From: Garcia nutans
Taxonomy: Eukaryota; Streptophyta; Magnoliopsida; Malpighiales; Euphorbiaceae
NCBI GenBank assembly: GCA_947685225.1
Contig: CANTUV010000035.1
Location: forward strand, 42,346,001-42,410,000
Reading direction: 5' to 3'
Length of the DNA: 64,000 nucleotides
The notes beneath the pieces were generated by a model that saw only the letters and a list, made by a program, of their open reading frames with translations, searched no databases and was not told the DNA's origin. Positions 23,935-35,793 of the stretch are shown one piece after another. Position numbers and translations under genes: made by a program. How positions within the stretch are numbered: the stretch's first letter is position 1; each line of letters starts with the position of its first letter.

Positions 23935-24447
23935 GATTCCTATTATGCTGAGACTTACTTATTTTCAATCCATTGATCACTCATTCTTACTCACTGTACT
24001 TATTCCTTGGTGTAAGTTATTTTATTGTTTATTCAAACTAGCTGCGCATTAGGTTATAATTCACTGAGTTTACGGCTCGCCCCTCATCACCATTTTTTAA
24101 TATTAGTGACTTTCTTTGTTGGAGCATTTGGATTCTATCTCCCATTTGCCTGTTTTGTTTGGTTAGCATTGAAGTAGCATACGTAATAATAAATAAAGTT
24201 TGTAACATATATCTATTCTATAGTGCTCCATTGGGTAAAATGTAAATTAAAAATAATTACATATGTTTGTATGACCTAAGACTCAAGTGAGAAGTATTAA
24301 TTTATGTAATATATCTATTATAATAAGCTAAAAATTATGATATTTGATTAAAAAATCTGAACAAGATTCGGGGATGGTTCTTCGTGATGTCTAGTGGCTT
24401 TAAGCTGACCTGAGCCCTAGGACCATTGCACCTCCTTAAACTGGGGG
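23935..24447. other. Right-hand continuation of the sequence split by the Tat element
   Basis: Bases 23935 to about 24110 continue the text that ends at 11493. They carry a TTACGGCTCGCC block like a Tekay LTR R region and polyadenylation-like AATAAATAAAG near 24189. Bases 24330-24447 may belong to a different unit: the last bases before 24448 (CTTAAACTGGGGG) look like a polypurine tract. Confidence 0.3.
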
Positions 24448-25288
24448 TGATACGAACTAACCACGAGGCAAGGATCCATTGGTACTTCCAAATGGGCCAT
24501 TGACTAGGAGCAGAGCTAAGAAGTTTGGAGCAGCTATGGGATTGCATATTCAAGATCAAATTTCAAAGGAAGTGACTGAAATGGCAATGGAAAAGTGCAT
24601 AATAAAGCTTGAAGAAGGTACACCAAAGCTAATTATGATGCTTAGTGTGAATATGGAAGCTAAAGGCTAGCTAAAGAGGTCCAACGTGCAAGAAAAGTCC
24701 ATGGGGATTCATATACAGCCTTGGGAAGTAATTTAAGGCCCATGGACATCCAAAATAGTGTGGGGTGTGTTCTTATTTTGAAGGGATTTAGTTTGGCTGA
24801 ATTTTGGCATCTTTTGGCACATGGGATGTGTGGTCCCCTATTTAGTTATTTCAGAATATTAGTTTGTTTCCATACTTTCTATTTTCCTTGGTGGGTTAGG
24901 ATTTTGACTTTGTAGCTTTCCTTTTCCCATTAGAATTAGGGATTCGGATTTTATTGGCCTTTTAGTATAAATAGGGCCTTATTTTCTTGTAATCACACTT
25001 TTTTTCTTTGACAAATTATATTCTCAATTTTCTTATTGAAAATTTCGGCCATCATAGAACAAGAGTGGATTCTCATTTTCTTCTGATTGCATCAAGAATT
25101 AGAATTACTTATCAATTTCGATTGTGGCGTTCTTCTAATTCGAGCTTCCTAAATCTTTCCGTTATAAGTGTTCATGCTTTGCTAAGCAATTGGGTGCTTT
25201 AGAAGGTGGTTTTTCCTTCGTTCTTGGTTTTCTTCTATCAATCATGCGTTTGGGTTTGAGGCCTTCATTGCCATAGGGTTCCGCTTCA
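24448..25288 (+). repeat. LTR of the chromovirus-like element
   Basis: 841 bp from TGATACGAAC to CCGCTTCA, followed at once by a Met-tRNA primer site. TATAAATAG lies at 24966-24974. The LTR contains a frame reading GPLTRSRAKKF (24494-24526), the usual end of a gypsy polyprotein. This suggests that the family reads its integrase C terminus into the 3' LTR. The LTR start rests on the TG and on the G-rich tract before it; the second LTR is not in the window. Confidence 0.65.
24966..24974 (+). promoter_or_regulatory. TATA box of the chromovirus-like LTR
   Basis: TATAAATAG in mid-LTR, about 320 bases before the LTR end. Confidence 0.6.
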
Positions 25289-25290
25289 TT

Positions 25291-25305
25291 TGGTATCAAA
25301 GCCAA
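25291..25305 (+). other. Primer binding site (initiator Met-tRNA type)
   Basis: TGGTATCAAAGCCAA two bases after the LTR. It is the common TGGTATCAGAGC site with one change. Confidence 0.8.
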
Positions 25306-26196
25306 TTACAGGTAAATCTTTATCTATCTGTCTTTCTAGGGTTGTTTTAATTGTTCCGTTAGGGTTCTAATTTGGGATTTCGAATTGGGTTAGAGTCTTT
25401 ATTATTTCGAATTGGGTTTGTTTTATTTATTCCGAATTGGATTTGTTTTATTTGTTCCGAATTGGGTTGTTCTAATTGTTCTATTTTGGATTTTCGAATT
25501 GGGTTATAGAATTCTTTGTTCAATTTCGAAATTGTGTTCTTGCCTTTTGATTTGAAATACATTTTTCTTATTCTGAATTGGGTATAAATTGGACTGAAGG
25601 CTTTGTGTTTAGTTGGTGATCAAAGGATAGTGATCAGATCCTAAAAAAAAAAAGAGTACAAAATCACTTCAACAAAAATTCTTTGCTTTTCTAGTAATTT
25701 AAGGTATTAGAATCGTTTTGAATCAAGTTGAAAGTAATCAAAATTTTGGCCACCAATTTCAGCCAATTGAGGGGCTGTTTTATTACGTTTTTCTTACTGA
25801 TTTGGAAGTTTTCTTTTCAAAATTGAATTCTTGGGGAGTCTTGATACTAGCTTTCTTGGGTAGAATTATTAGGTCCATAAACTAACTTGCTAAGGTGAGT
25901 TGGTTTTGATACATTTTGACCAGATTCATCATAATTTTCGACCTCTTTGTTTCTATTTCTTATTTGAGCTACCATTTTGATTCTATGACATTGCTAGAGT
26001 ATTATTTGTTTGATTCTACACTCTGGTTGATATAATCGTGTGACACAAAATTTTCTTGTATTGCCTCCAAAATTGTCAAGTTTCTTTCTAGGTGTCATTC
26101 TAGGATTTAGGTTTTAGTTCCCCTTGAACGTGCTTGGTGATTGATTTGTGAGCCTTTGTTCTAAAGTGAAATCGAAGAATTAGCGAAGGTGAGGTA
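25306..26196 (+). other. Leader of the chromovirus-like element
   Basis: Untranslated leader of about 0.9 kb. A degenerate tandem run of CGAATTGGGTTTGTTTTATT units lies at about 25376-25510. No coding frame. Confidence 0.55.
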
Positions 26197-28045
26197 ATGA
26201 GTAGCAATTCTAGTAGAGATAAAGGCATAACTGTTGAGAAAGAAGAGATGAGTATCCAGGATATTGCAGATGATCTTGAGACGTACAAGCAAGCAAATGA
26301 GGACAATATGGAAAGAATAGCAAATACGTTGGCTAGCTTGCAGCAGTCCATGGAACGCTTAATGCAAGCACAACAACCTATTCCAATAAGGCTACCACAG
26401 AGAATTCTACAACCAGCAAGAGCTGAAGAGAGAGAAGAGCCAGTTAGGAGGAGGGCACCGAGAGGTGCATATGAGAGAGGCCGTGTGGCTGATTATGGAT
26501 TTAAAGAAGGAGAGGCTGAAATTTATCAAACACCTATCAATGATAATGATTTGACTTCCATCAAAATGAAGGTTCCTGAATTTAAAGGGAACAACAATGC
26601 TGAAGAATACATTGAATGGGAGCACAAAGTAGAGCAAATTTTTGAGTGCCATAATTATTCTAAAGAAAAGAAGTCACACATAGCAGCTGTGGAGTTCAAG
26701 GGTTATGCAACATTCTGGTGGGATCAACTAAAATCCACTAGAAGAGGCAAGGGGTTGAGAGCCGTACCCGCATGGGAGGAGTTGATTTATCCCTTCTCAT
26801 TATTATAGGGATCTTTATAATCTCTTAGCATGACTGGTGCAAGGTGGCAAGAGTGTAGAAGAATACCACAAGGAGATGGAGATGATCATGGCTATAGCTA
26901 ATATTGAGGAAGATGAACAATAGATGATGTCTAGATTTCTTGGAGGACTTAATCAGAATATTGCAAGTGAGTTGGACATGTATGATTACAATACCATGGA
27001 GGAGATGGTTGATAAAGCTATGAAGATAAAGAGGAGGTTAAAGAGCAAGAGTTCCACCAAACTTGGCTGTGGGAGACCACAAAATGTGTTTAGGAGTAAT
27101 TCGCCCTATAGTGGACCCCAATATAGTGGTGGGGCAAATTCAGCCAATAGGGGTGAAGAGAAAGGGGAGTTCAAGAATTCATTCCAGAAAAGCATTACTG
27201 CAACCTCCAGTGAAAAAGGGCCATCTAGTGGTCCAAACAGGCAAATAGGTACGCCTAACACTACCACTCCTAGTAGGGAGATTAAATGTTTTAAGTGTTT
27301 AGGAAATGGGCATATTGCATCCCAATGTCCAAATAGAAGAGTTATGATTACTACTGCTAATGGTGATGATGTGTCTGATTCTGAACCTAGTGATAATGAT
27401 AATGATGATGTTGGGAACTTTGATTCTCCTATATATGATGATGTTGGTAGTGATGAGCATGTTGATTATACTTTGTTAGCTGAGTGTGGTGAATTGTTAG
27501 TTGCTAGGCGTGCATTGAATATGCAGGTGAAAGAGGAAAGTCTAGTACAGCGTGATAATATTTTTCATACTAGATGCCTAGTGAATAGTAAGGTTTGTAC
27601 ACTTATTATTGATAGTGGGAGCTGTACTAATGCTGCAAGTACTACTATGGTTGAAAAATTGGGATTAGAATGTATGAAGCATCCCAATCCTTATAAGTTG
27701 CAGTGGTTTAATGATAGTGGTGAGGTGAAAGTAACTAAGCGAGTGAGGGTACCATTTTCAATTGGCTGGTACAAAGATGAAGTTGATTGTGATGTAGTTC
27801 CTATACAAGCTGGACATATGTTGTTAGGCAGACCGTGGCAATATGATCAGAAAGCACAACATGATGGGTTTTCTAATAGGTACACATTTACCTATGAAGG
27901 AAAACAGGTCACTCTTGTTCCATTATCACCCCTAGAAGTGTATGAAGATCAAAGAAAGATGATTGAGATAGAGAGGCAAGTTGGGGCTACCAATTCAAAA
28001 ATTAAGGGGAGTTTGAGAGAACATGATAAGGTGAGTGAGAGTTAA
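26197..28045 (+). pseudogene. gag and protease of the chromovirus-like element
   Basis: The first frame (26197-26808) has a coiled, Gln-rich N-terminal part and the gag core (VEQIFECHNYSKEKKSH, FWWDQL). It is ended by a frameshift near 26780; two stops follow before the frame reopens at 26924. The second frame (26924-28045) has a CCHC zinc knuckle (CFKCLGNGHIASQC, residues 122-135) and an aspartic protease active site DSGS (residues 230-233), with LLGRPW further on. Family and order are typical of Ty3/gypsy. The product cannot be made intact. Confidence 0.88.
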
Positions 28046-28142
28046 AAACAAATGGGAAAAGAGGCCAGAAATGAAACAAAACAAATAAATGGCCCATTGG
28101 TGAGAGAAAATAAGAAAGAAAGGAGAGAAAAATAAACTTTTT

Positions 28143-29401
28143 ATGCAAGAGCGAGAGAGGTTAATTTTGCAATGTCTATTGGGTAGTTATTATTGCTCAT
28201 TAGATACAAAGAAACTTTGTTTTCTGACACTAATGTTTCGCTTGATAGTTTGCCTTCTAGTTTTGTGTCTTTGTTGCAGGATTTTCAGGATGTGTTTCCA
28301 GATGAATTACCTAGTAGATTGCCACCGCTAAGAGGAATTGAGCATCAAATAGACTTCGTGCCTGGTTCTACCATCCCAAATAGACCAGCTTATCGGAGTA
28401 ATCCCATGGAAATGAAAGAGATGCAAAAGTAAGTAGATGAGTTACTGGAGAAAGGGCTGATTAGAGAGAGTTTGAGTCCGTGTGTTGTTCCTGTGTTGTT
28501 GGTTCCAAAGAAGGATGGCACATGGAGAATGTGTGTTGATTGTAGGGCTGCAAATAAGATCACAGTGAAGTATCAGCATCCTATACCACGACTTGATGAC
28601 ATGTTGGATGAGCTACATGGTGCCAGATATTTTTCTAAAATTGATCTTATGAGTGGATACCATCAAATTTGTATGAAACCTGGTGATGAATGGAAAACAA
28701 CATTTAAAACTAAATATGGTCTATATGAGTGGTTAGTAATGCCTTTTGGGTTGTCTAATGCACCTAGTACTTTTATGAGACTAATGAACCATGTTTTGAG
28801 AGCATATTTGGGCAAATTTGTTGTAGTCTATTTTGATGATATTCTGATTTATAGTAAGATTTTGGATGACCATGTTGAGCATGCTAGGCTAGTTTGGAAG
28901 TATTGAGAAATGAAAACTTATATGCCAAGCTTAAGAAATGCACATTTTGCATAGATAGGCTTGTGTTTCTTGGTTTTGTTGTGAGTGTGCAGGGCGTTGA
29001 AGTAGATGAAGAGAAAGTGAAAGCTATAAAGGAGTGGCCTACTCCAAAGAGTGTGACAAACGTGAGGAGCTTTCATGGATTGGCTAGTTTCTATAGGAGG
29101 TTCGTGAAGGACTTTTCTACTATTGCAGCACCGTTAACTAGCATAATTAAAAAGGAAGTTGGGTTCCAATGGGGAGAGGAGCAACAAAAAGCCTTCGACT
29201 GCCTGAAAGGGAAGTTGGCATCCGCTCCTATTTTATCATTACCTAATTTTGAGAGTACATTTGAGATTGAGTGTGATGCTTCTGTGTAGGTATTGGAGCT
29301 GTGTTGATGCAAGAGAAGAAGCCCATAGCCTATTTTAGTGAGAAACTCAATGGTGCACAATTAAACTATTCCACTTATGATAAGGAGTTGTATGTGATGG
29401 G
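28143..29401 (+). pseudogene. Reverse transcriptase and partial RNase H of the chromovirus-like element
   Basis: The pre-RT region (DFQDVFPDELP) is in frame at 28193-28432 and ends in a TAA where Gln is expected. The RT core (28472-28906) keeps the first catalytic Asp (KIDLMSGY) and YFDD at residues 120-123. A frameshift at about 28893 leads into 28894-29289 (FLGFVVSVQGVEVDEEKV, the connection region). Another shift at about 29287 leads into RNase H, cut by the Athila insertion after KELYVM. Confidence 0.9.
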
Positions 29402-30823
29402 TGTCGAAACTACCAAAAATTAATTAACCTACTTTAATGATTTTGTGTATAGTAATAAGTAGGGTCGATTCCACAGAGACTGAATTGTGTCACTTGATTT
29501 TGCTGAAAATAAAGGGGGGGGGGTTTAAAATGCAATTATGATAAATAACTTAAATTCAATGAATAAAAAGATAAGCTCAAAGAACGTTCATAATTCACTG
29601 CATAATTTGATCATAGACAAAACATATGATTTTATTTTAGATTAAATACTTAACATAGATTTATTAAAAAGAAAAAAATATCTTCCACTTCCCTATATTC
29701 ATCAATTAAAGCCCAGCACTTTTATTGAATCTAGTTATTAATTGAATTGGTATTAAGCAATCCTCAACAAATTAATAACTGCATTGCAACAGGAAGTAGT
29801 TAAGCTTGAATAATAATTTATGAAGCATAAATCATTTAATTCACCCTATTGTTTCTTTAGGTTTTTATTAAAAACTTGGATCATAATTAATAAAACCTAA
29901 TTGCTACTAGTATCACTCTTCATAACAATTACGGATTAAGAAGAATGATTAGCGATTAATCATAATAAATGATCAACTATTAGGCCTTCTTAGTTGAATA
30001 TTTATCATATTAAAAACAATAATATCAAGAAACAATAGATATTTAATCAAAAAAAAGAAATTATAACCTGGCCTCACAAATTACGCAAATGAACTTGAAG
30101 TCTTTGAGCTGAATTTAAAACTTAGCCACTCATGTTGTGGCTTACAACAACAAAATACAAAGAAAATTAATAAAACAACAAGGGAGAGGAGATGATTTCC
30201 GATGGGATTCTTCAAGGCATACAAATGAAGGTATTTATAGCCAAGCTCGGCTGTACAAAGTGGTTTAATAATTAAAATGCCACCTAATTTCATCATTATT
30301 GCATTGCTGTAATGGACAGCATGTTTGCCACCACCTTCAGTCTCTTTTTCGTGCACATTAGTTGATTCCCAGCCGCTGGAATAATTTTTTCCTTTTAGGT
30401 CTATCCATTAGTTTTCCTCCAATTTGGACATCCACAACTCATCTTATGATTTTAATACTAAAGGTGGTGCAGATCAGATGGACAACATGGCTATCACCAC
30501 TTTGAAGCTCTTTTTCATCCACATTCCTTCATTATTAGCATCTGGAGTAATTTTTTTTTCTTGTAGGTCTGCTCATTAGCTTTTAGTTGAGTCATTTTTC
30601 ACCCAAATTGGAGACCTACAAATTAAAATATCCTTTAAAAATCAAGGCAACGGTCAAATTTATTATAATGCTGAAATTTCTTTATTTTAAAACATTTATT
30701 CACAACACTCTTAAAATAAAATCTATTTTATTTAAAAACACTTTATTTGCATAAATTAAGCTTCAAATAACTCAAAACAATTAAATATAATGAAAATAAA
30801 AATATATAAATTTGTATTTATCA
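29402..30823 (-). repeat. 3' LTR of the Athila-like element
   Basis: 1422 bp; on the minus strand it runs from TGATAAATAC to TTTCGACA. TATAAATA lies at 30232-30239. Upstream of it in U3 is a degenerate direct repeat (about 30328-30440 and 30495-30615), with shared blocks such as CTTTTTC..CCACATT and AATTTTTTTTTC.TTGTAGGTCT. Confidence 0.85.
30232..30239 (-). promoter_or_regulatory. TATA box of the Athila-like LTR
   Basis: TATAAATA on the minus strand, about 590 bases from the U3 end and just downstream of a direct repeat. Confidence 0.6.
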
Positions 30824-30838
30824 AATTCCCCCACACTT
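30824..30838 (-). other. Polypurine tract of the Athila-like element
   Basis: Minus-strand AAGTGTGGGGGAATT directly before the LTR start. Confidence 0.75.
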
Positions 30839-32222
30839 ATTTTATGCTTGCCCTCAAGCATAGTTTGAAATTTCTCTTAATCTTCTCATGGCATGCTCTA
30901 TTAAAATTAACAAGTTATATTTAAAAGAAATTTTATATTTTTATTTCTCTTAAAATATTTAATAAGTTTTTTTTTCAAAAATAGGAAAATTAAACATATG
31001 AGCTAATTACAAAGATTTAACAGTCTCACATCTCACCAAACTCTCATGTGTTTAATTAGGGTGATAAATACTCTCAGCGTTCAACTGTTTTTAGTAGAAA
31101 AATCACCATAGGCTTGCTCTTTTGATCTAATCTCCACTACTATAGCCAACTAATTAAAATCAAAAGGTCTTTATTTTGGTTGTAATGGGGCTTGGGTAGT
31201 AGGTATGATAGAGGTATTTTTTTTTTGAAAGGCAGAAATGTTTATTGATTTGCTTAGAATAAGCAGATAAGAACAAGCATAATTGTGCTGTAAAGCAACA
31301 ACTTGTGCAACCAAAAGAGAAGAGTACAAAAGTAAGCACAAGAGATGGCACAATTGTGCCATGAAATATTGAAAGTAATAATGGGATTTGAAGTCAGCAC
31401 AATTGTGCTAAAAACAACTCATGCTTGTGCTACTCTAGTAAAGCTCAAAATTTCTTAATTTAGAAGGATTTTTTTTCTTTTTTTAAAATTTTTTTTTTCA
31501 GAAGAAGAACTAGATAAAATTCTCATAGGTACAATGGGAAGAAAGAAAAAAATGTATATATTGAATGGCTCAAAATGGCTATCTAAGGATTTAGTAAAAG
31601 GGTAGGCTTTTTAAGCTAAATGGTTAAACCTAATTTGCCTTAATCACTTTTTAATTAGGAAGCTAATTATGGTAATCTCAAGAAGATACAAGAGCAAGTT
31701 CTAGGACTTTTTACTAAAAACATGAACTCTCTCAAAAAAAAAATAAATAATAAAGTGTTTGGGCTCAAAACTTACTTGTTTATTTGTAAATCCAAAGTAA
31801 TTAGCATCAATTTAATTGAACTATTGAAGAAAAAAAAATAAAAGAATATTTAATAAGAAATTAAAATGATACTAATTCTTTTAATTATAATTTGTCATTT
31901 TTAATAAAGCATGCTAATAAAAGATCAAGTTTTTTTTTTAATTCCAGCACCAGTAAATATTTTTTTTTAAACTTTGTATAATTTTTTTTTATAATTTTTT
32001 TAAAGTGAAAATACTTCCAAGTGAAAACTCCTTCCCCACACTTAAAACTTACATTGTCCCTAATGTAAAATCAAATGCAAACAAAATATTACTAAAAATA
32101 AGTAAAACAAAGTGAGAAAGAAAACAAATCTGTTTGTGGCCAGATAGTCGTCATGGGTTGCCTCCCAAGTAGCGCCTTCGTTTAATGTCATTGGCTCAAC
32201 ATCTTTATTTATTTATTTATTT
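30839..32222 (-). other. 3' non-coding region of the Athila-like element
   Basis: About 1.4 kb without an env-like frame. It contains three palindromes: AGCATAATTGTGCT at 31276-31289, TGGCACAATTGTGCCA at 31346-31361 and AGCACAATTGTGCT at 31396-31409. The text after integrase (32140-32175, GGGTTGCCTCCCAAGTAGCG in forward reading) is typical of Athila. Confidence 0.6.
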
Positions 32223-34316
32223 TTATTCATCCAGATAAACTGGATCAACCAATTTGATTTCTTCAAGTGAATGCTCTTGGAATCCTTCGTAAAATGGCTT
32301 GAGTCTATGCCCATTAACTTTGAAAACCTTATTAGTTACTAAGCTTTTAATTTCAACTGCACCATAAGAAAATACATTAGTAACAATAAAAGGTCCAATC
32401 CAACAAGAACGCAACTTACCTGACATCAATTTCAATCTAGAAATATAAAGCAACACTTTTTGTCCAACTATAAAATTCTTCCTGAGAATAAATTTGTCAT
32501 GAAGTGCCTTGGTCTTATCTTTATAAATCCTAGAATTTTCATATGCTTCAAGCCGAATTTCTTCCAACTCTTGCAATTTGTGAGCCGGGATTTTCGCCCC
32601 CACTCCCGGTGGAATGGTTCTTGCGACTTCGGCACTGTTTAGGCTCGGGGCCTTAGAGAACACGGACCTAAGTCCGGAGAAAATGGAGTCGCCACCCGGA
32701 CGGGCCGGGAAAAAGAAAGATGTGGATGACTCGATTCCTAAGGAATCCCCAACCCCTTAATGGGTTCGGAAAGTTGGGTACGTGTGGGGAAGGTGAGAAA
32801 TGGCCCAGCACCCCCACAACGCCCGGTTCATTGGAACCGACCTCCTTTACAGGTCTTAATAGTTTAAAATTCTTAAATATAACAATATTATCCATACTAC
32901 ACACAATAAAAAGAAAGCATCATTATATTAAAATCAAAACAATGTCCAAAAAAAACAAAACAAATAAATGGACACCCATCCAAGGATGGAAACTTGTCCT
33001 TACATCACATGCCTAGGTAGGACACCCACCAAAAGGTAGAAACATGCCCTTTACATAAGTTCTAAAATAGAAAAGAAAATTAAATTACATGATGTTTAAC
33101 TAATGAGGTACCCACCAAGTGGAAACATACCTCTTACAACTTTTGGAAGTCTAAATTAATTGAAAAAGTAAATAATCATCCATCATAAATAAATCATTCA
33201 TCAAAGCTATTAACCAAAATATAAAACAAACATCCATCCATGATAAATTAAATAAATTAAAGCATAAGAAATAAATCAAGGTATAAATAAATATGGAATT
33301 GAATAAAATAAATAAAAGTTCAAGTATAGCTACTATTTCTATTTAGGGTTATTTATCTCATGTGTTAAGGCTTTGGAAATTCTAATGTTTAAGCTACTAT
33401 AACTTTTTAGGTAATTAAAATAGATTAGGTTTTATGTTTTTTAAAGGTTGGCAAGACACTTTGATTAAACAAATTAAGATTTGAATGATGAAATAATAAA
33501 ACTTGAGTTTTAGACACTTTTGAAATATTTTTAATTCATGATTTTAAATAATGATTTAAGCTACTGTGACTTTTTTGAGTTTTTTTTTATGTTTTTATGT
33601 TTTTTATGTTTTAAAGGGTTTAAAGTTTAGAAAAAGTTAGGGTTTAAGGTTTTAAAGGGTTAGGGTTCATTATTTTAGGTTTAAAAGATGATTTTTGGAT
33701 TTTAGGCTTTGAAATTGGATTCTCGGCTAAAGTATAATTTTAGGGTTTTAAAAAAAAGCAATTTGATATTTTATGAGGTTTTATGAATTTAAACACATGG
33801 ATTGAAGTTTTTATAAGTAGAAAAGATGTTTTTTTAAGGTTTTTTGAGTGAAAAAGAGCCTACTTTAAAATCTTAAAAGAAACAGAATTTTATTTTGGTT
33901 TTGTTGAAAAATATGTTCAATGAGTGTTTTAAGATTTTTAAGAAGAAAAAAAATAACAATTTCAAGTCTTTCTAGAAAAGAAGTTCACGTTTTAATGCTC
34001 TAATCTTGGAAAAATTAAATTAAAGCTCTAAGATTTTGATTTTAAAAAAACTTAAATTTTGTGGATTTTGCTATTGTAAAACATAAATCAAAAGAATTAA
34101 AACATACCTTCTTTTGTTGATTCTCCAAAAAATAACTCTTCTTGGATGAACTAGCTCCAAAGACAAGCTTTGATTCTCCTTTTCTTTCTTTTGCCGTGCT
34201 ACTGCTGCTATTAATATCAATTGAATTGAGTTTTTCCTTTTCCTTCCTTGATTTGGTTTCAAATCCTAAAGTCACTATGTATTTTTTTCCTCCTCCAATT
34301 TGGTTTAATTCATCCT

Positions 34317-34324
34317 TATTTATA
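34317..34324 (-). promoter_or_regulatory. TATA box of Tat LTR copy D
   Basis: TATAAATA on the minus strand, about 420 bases from the U3 end and about 105 bases downstream of the palindrome array. Confidence 0.55.
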
Positions 34325-34429
34325 GTGGTTTTTAGGTTGTTTATTCCTAATTAATTAAGGTAAGTAATAATAATAATAAAGAAATTAAAACCTAATTGGA
34401 TTAGAATTCTAAAAATTGCATAAAAAAAA

Positions 34430-34570
34430 TTTGCGCTGGCAAAAACTGTGCTGACGGGCCCGTGGGCGTGCCAGCCGTGGGCGCGCCAGCGTGCCAGCCC
34501 GCAGGTGCCTGCGGGCGAGCCACTGTTGGCCCGACGGGCCCGCGCGACCATTTTTCGCTGCCGATTTTTT
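34430..34570. repeat. GC-rich palindrome array in U3 of LTR copy D
   Basis: Contains GACGGGCCCGTGGGC, GGGCGCGCC and GCCCGCAGGTGCCTGCGGGC. It is the most GC-rich stretch of the window. It starts about 175 bases from the U3 end, the same point as in copies A-C, but with unrelated sequence. The flanks (GCTGGCAAAAA before, TTTTCGCTGCCGATTTTT after) are shared with copies B and C. Confidence 0.8.
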
Positions 34571-35793
34571 TTCGACTCCGATTTTTATTTTTATTTGTTT
34601 ATTTTTATTTTTTATTAATAAAAATTAGATACTAAGGTAAAAATTATTTAATTAAAATTATTTTGGACCAATTAAACAACAAAAATCATTTTGGACTAAA
34701 TAAAGCATATTGGATCGGATTAGGTCAAAAATTAAGGGTCTACACAATTGTAGCTTTCTTTGCTCCTTAGCCTTATCCATATCCAAATTGCAATGTTTAA
34801 CAGCCCAATATGCCCTGTGTTCTAACTTAATTGGAAGGTGGCATAATTTACCAAAAAGCAACCTGTAAGGGGACATTCCAATAGGGGTCTTATAGGCTGT
34901 CCTATAAGCCCACAAAGCATCATCAAGTTTGAGGCTCCAATCTTTTCTATTGGGATTCACAGTCTTTTCTAAAATAGACTTGATTTCTCTATTAGACACC
35001 TCCGCTTGACCACTTGTTTGAGGGTGATAAGCTGTAGCTACTTTATGAAAAATACCATATTTCTTCAATAAAGTTTCTACAGATCGATTACAAAAATGAG
35101 TGCCCTAGTCACTAATCAAAGCTCTTGGAATTCCAAACCTGCTTAAAATATTAGATTTGATGAAACTTATAACAACATTAGAATCATCAGTTTTTATGGC
35201 TTTGGCCTCCACCCATTTTGAGACATAGTCAACAGCAAGTAATATATAAACAAAACCAAAAGATGAAGGAAATGGTCTCATAAAGTCAATTCCCCAGACA
35301 TCAAAAATTTCACAAACAAGTATTGGAGATTGAGTCATTTCATTTCTACAGGATAAGCTTCCTGTTCTCTGACACTGTTCACAATGTTTACAAAATAAAT
35401 AAGAATCTTTGAATAAAGAAGGCCAATAAAAACCACAATCTAATATTTTTTTAGCAGTTCTCTTAGGTCCAAAATTACCTCCATAAGCATATGTATGACA
35501 AAAAGTGAGGATAGACTGAATTTCATTATCTGGAATGCATCTTTTAATAAGTTGATCAGAACAAAATTTCCATAAATATGGATCATCCCACACATAATAC
35601 TTAGCCTCTCTTTTTATTTTATCCCTCTTACTTTTTTCCAAATCAGATGGTAAAGTCTTAGTTACTAAAAAGTTCACTAAATCAGCATACCAAGGGACCA
35701 TACCTTGTAAATTGAATAACTTCTCATCAGGAAAAGATTCTTGCAAAGGAATTGGATTATCTTGTGTCATTATTTTGCTCAAATGGTCTACTA

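Larger units (their letters stand above)
24448..29401 (+). mobile_element. Chromovirus-like Ty3/gypsy element, cut off by Athila
   Basis: LTR (24448-25288), initiator-Met primer site, leader, gag with zinc knuckle, protease, reverse transcriptase and the start of RNase H, all on the plus strand. It stops inside RNase H at 29401, where an Athila LTR begins, so its integrase and 3' LTR should lie beyond the window. The gag and RT sequences resemble plant chromoviruses (CRM/Galadriel-type), but the integrase and chromodomain are not in view, so the lineage is not settled. Confidence 0.85.
32579..34744 (-). mobile_element. Solo Tat-like LTR (copy D) with target duplication CAATT
   Basis: 2166 bp from TGTGAGCC to GTCTACA (forward reading), flanked by CAATT at 32574-32578 and 34745-34749. 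The Athila integrase reading frame resumes across it. It has TATAAATA (minus) at 34317-34324, teloboxes in reverse near 33640-33670, and a GC-rich palindrome array at 34430-34570. The minus orientation is set by comparison with copies B and C. Confidence 0.95.
32223..35782 (-). pseudogene. Athila integrase, split by a solo LTR
   Basis: The N-terminal frame (35782-35105) holds the zinc-binding region (His96, then Asn at 103 where His is usual, Cys134 and Cys137), the catalytic core with first Asp at 166 (GIDFMRPF) and the second at the frame end (RALISD). A TAG stop follows that residue. The core continues at 35068-34750 with GQAEVSNREIKS, which includes the catalytic Glu. The C-terminal part (32663-32223: HDKFILRKNFIVGQKVLLY to the stop) follows after the inserted LTR. 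Loss of a zinc ligand, the stop and the insertion make it dead. Confidence 0.88.
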
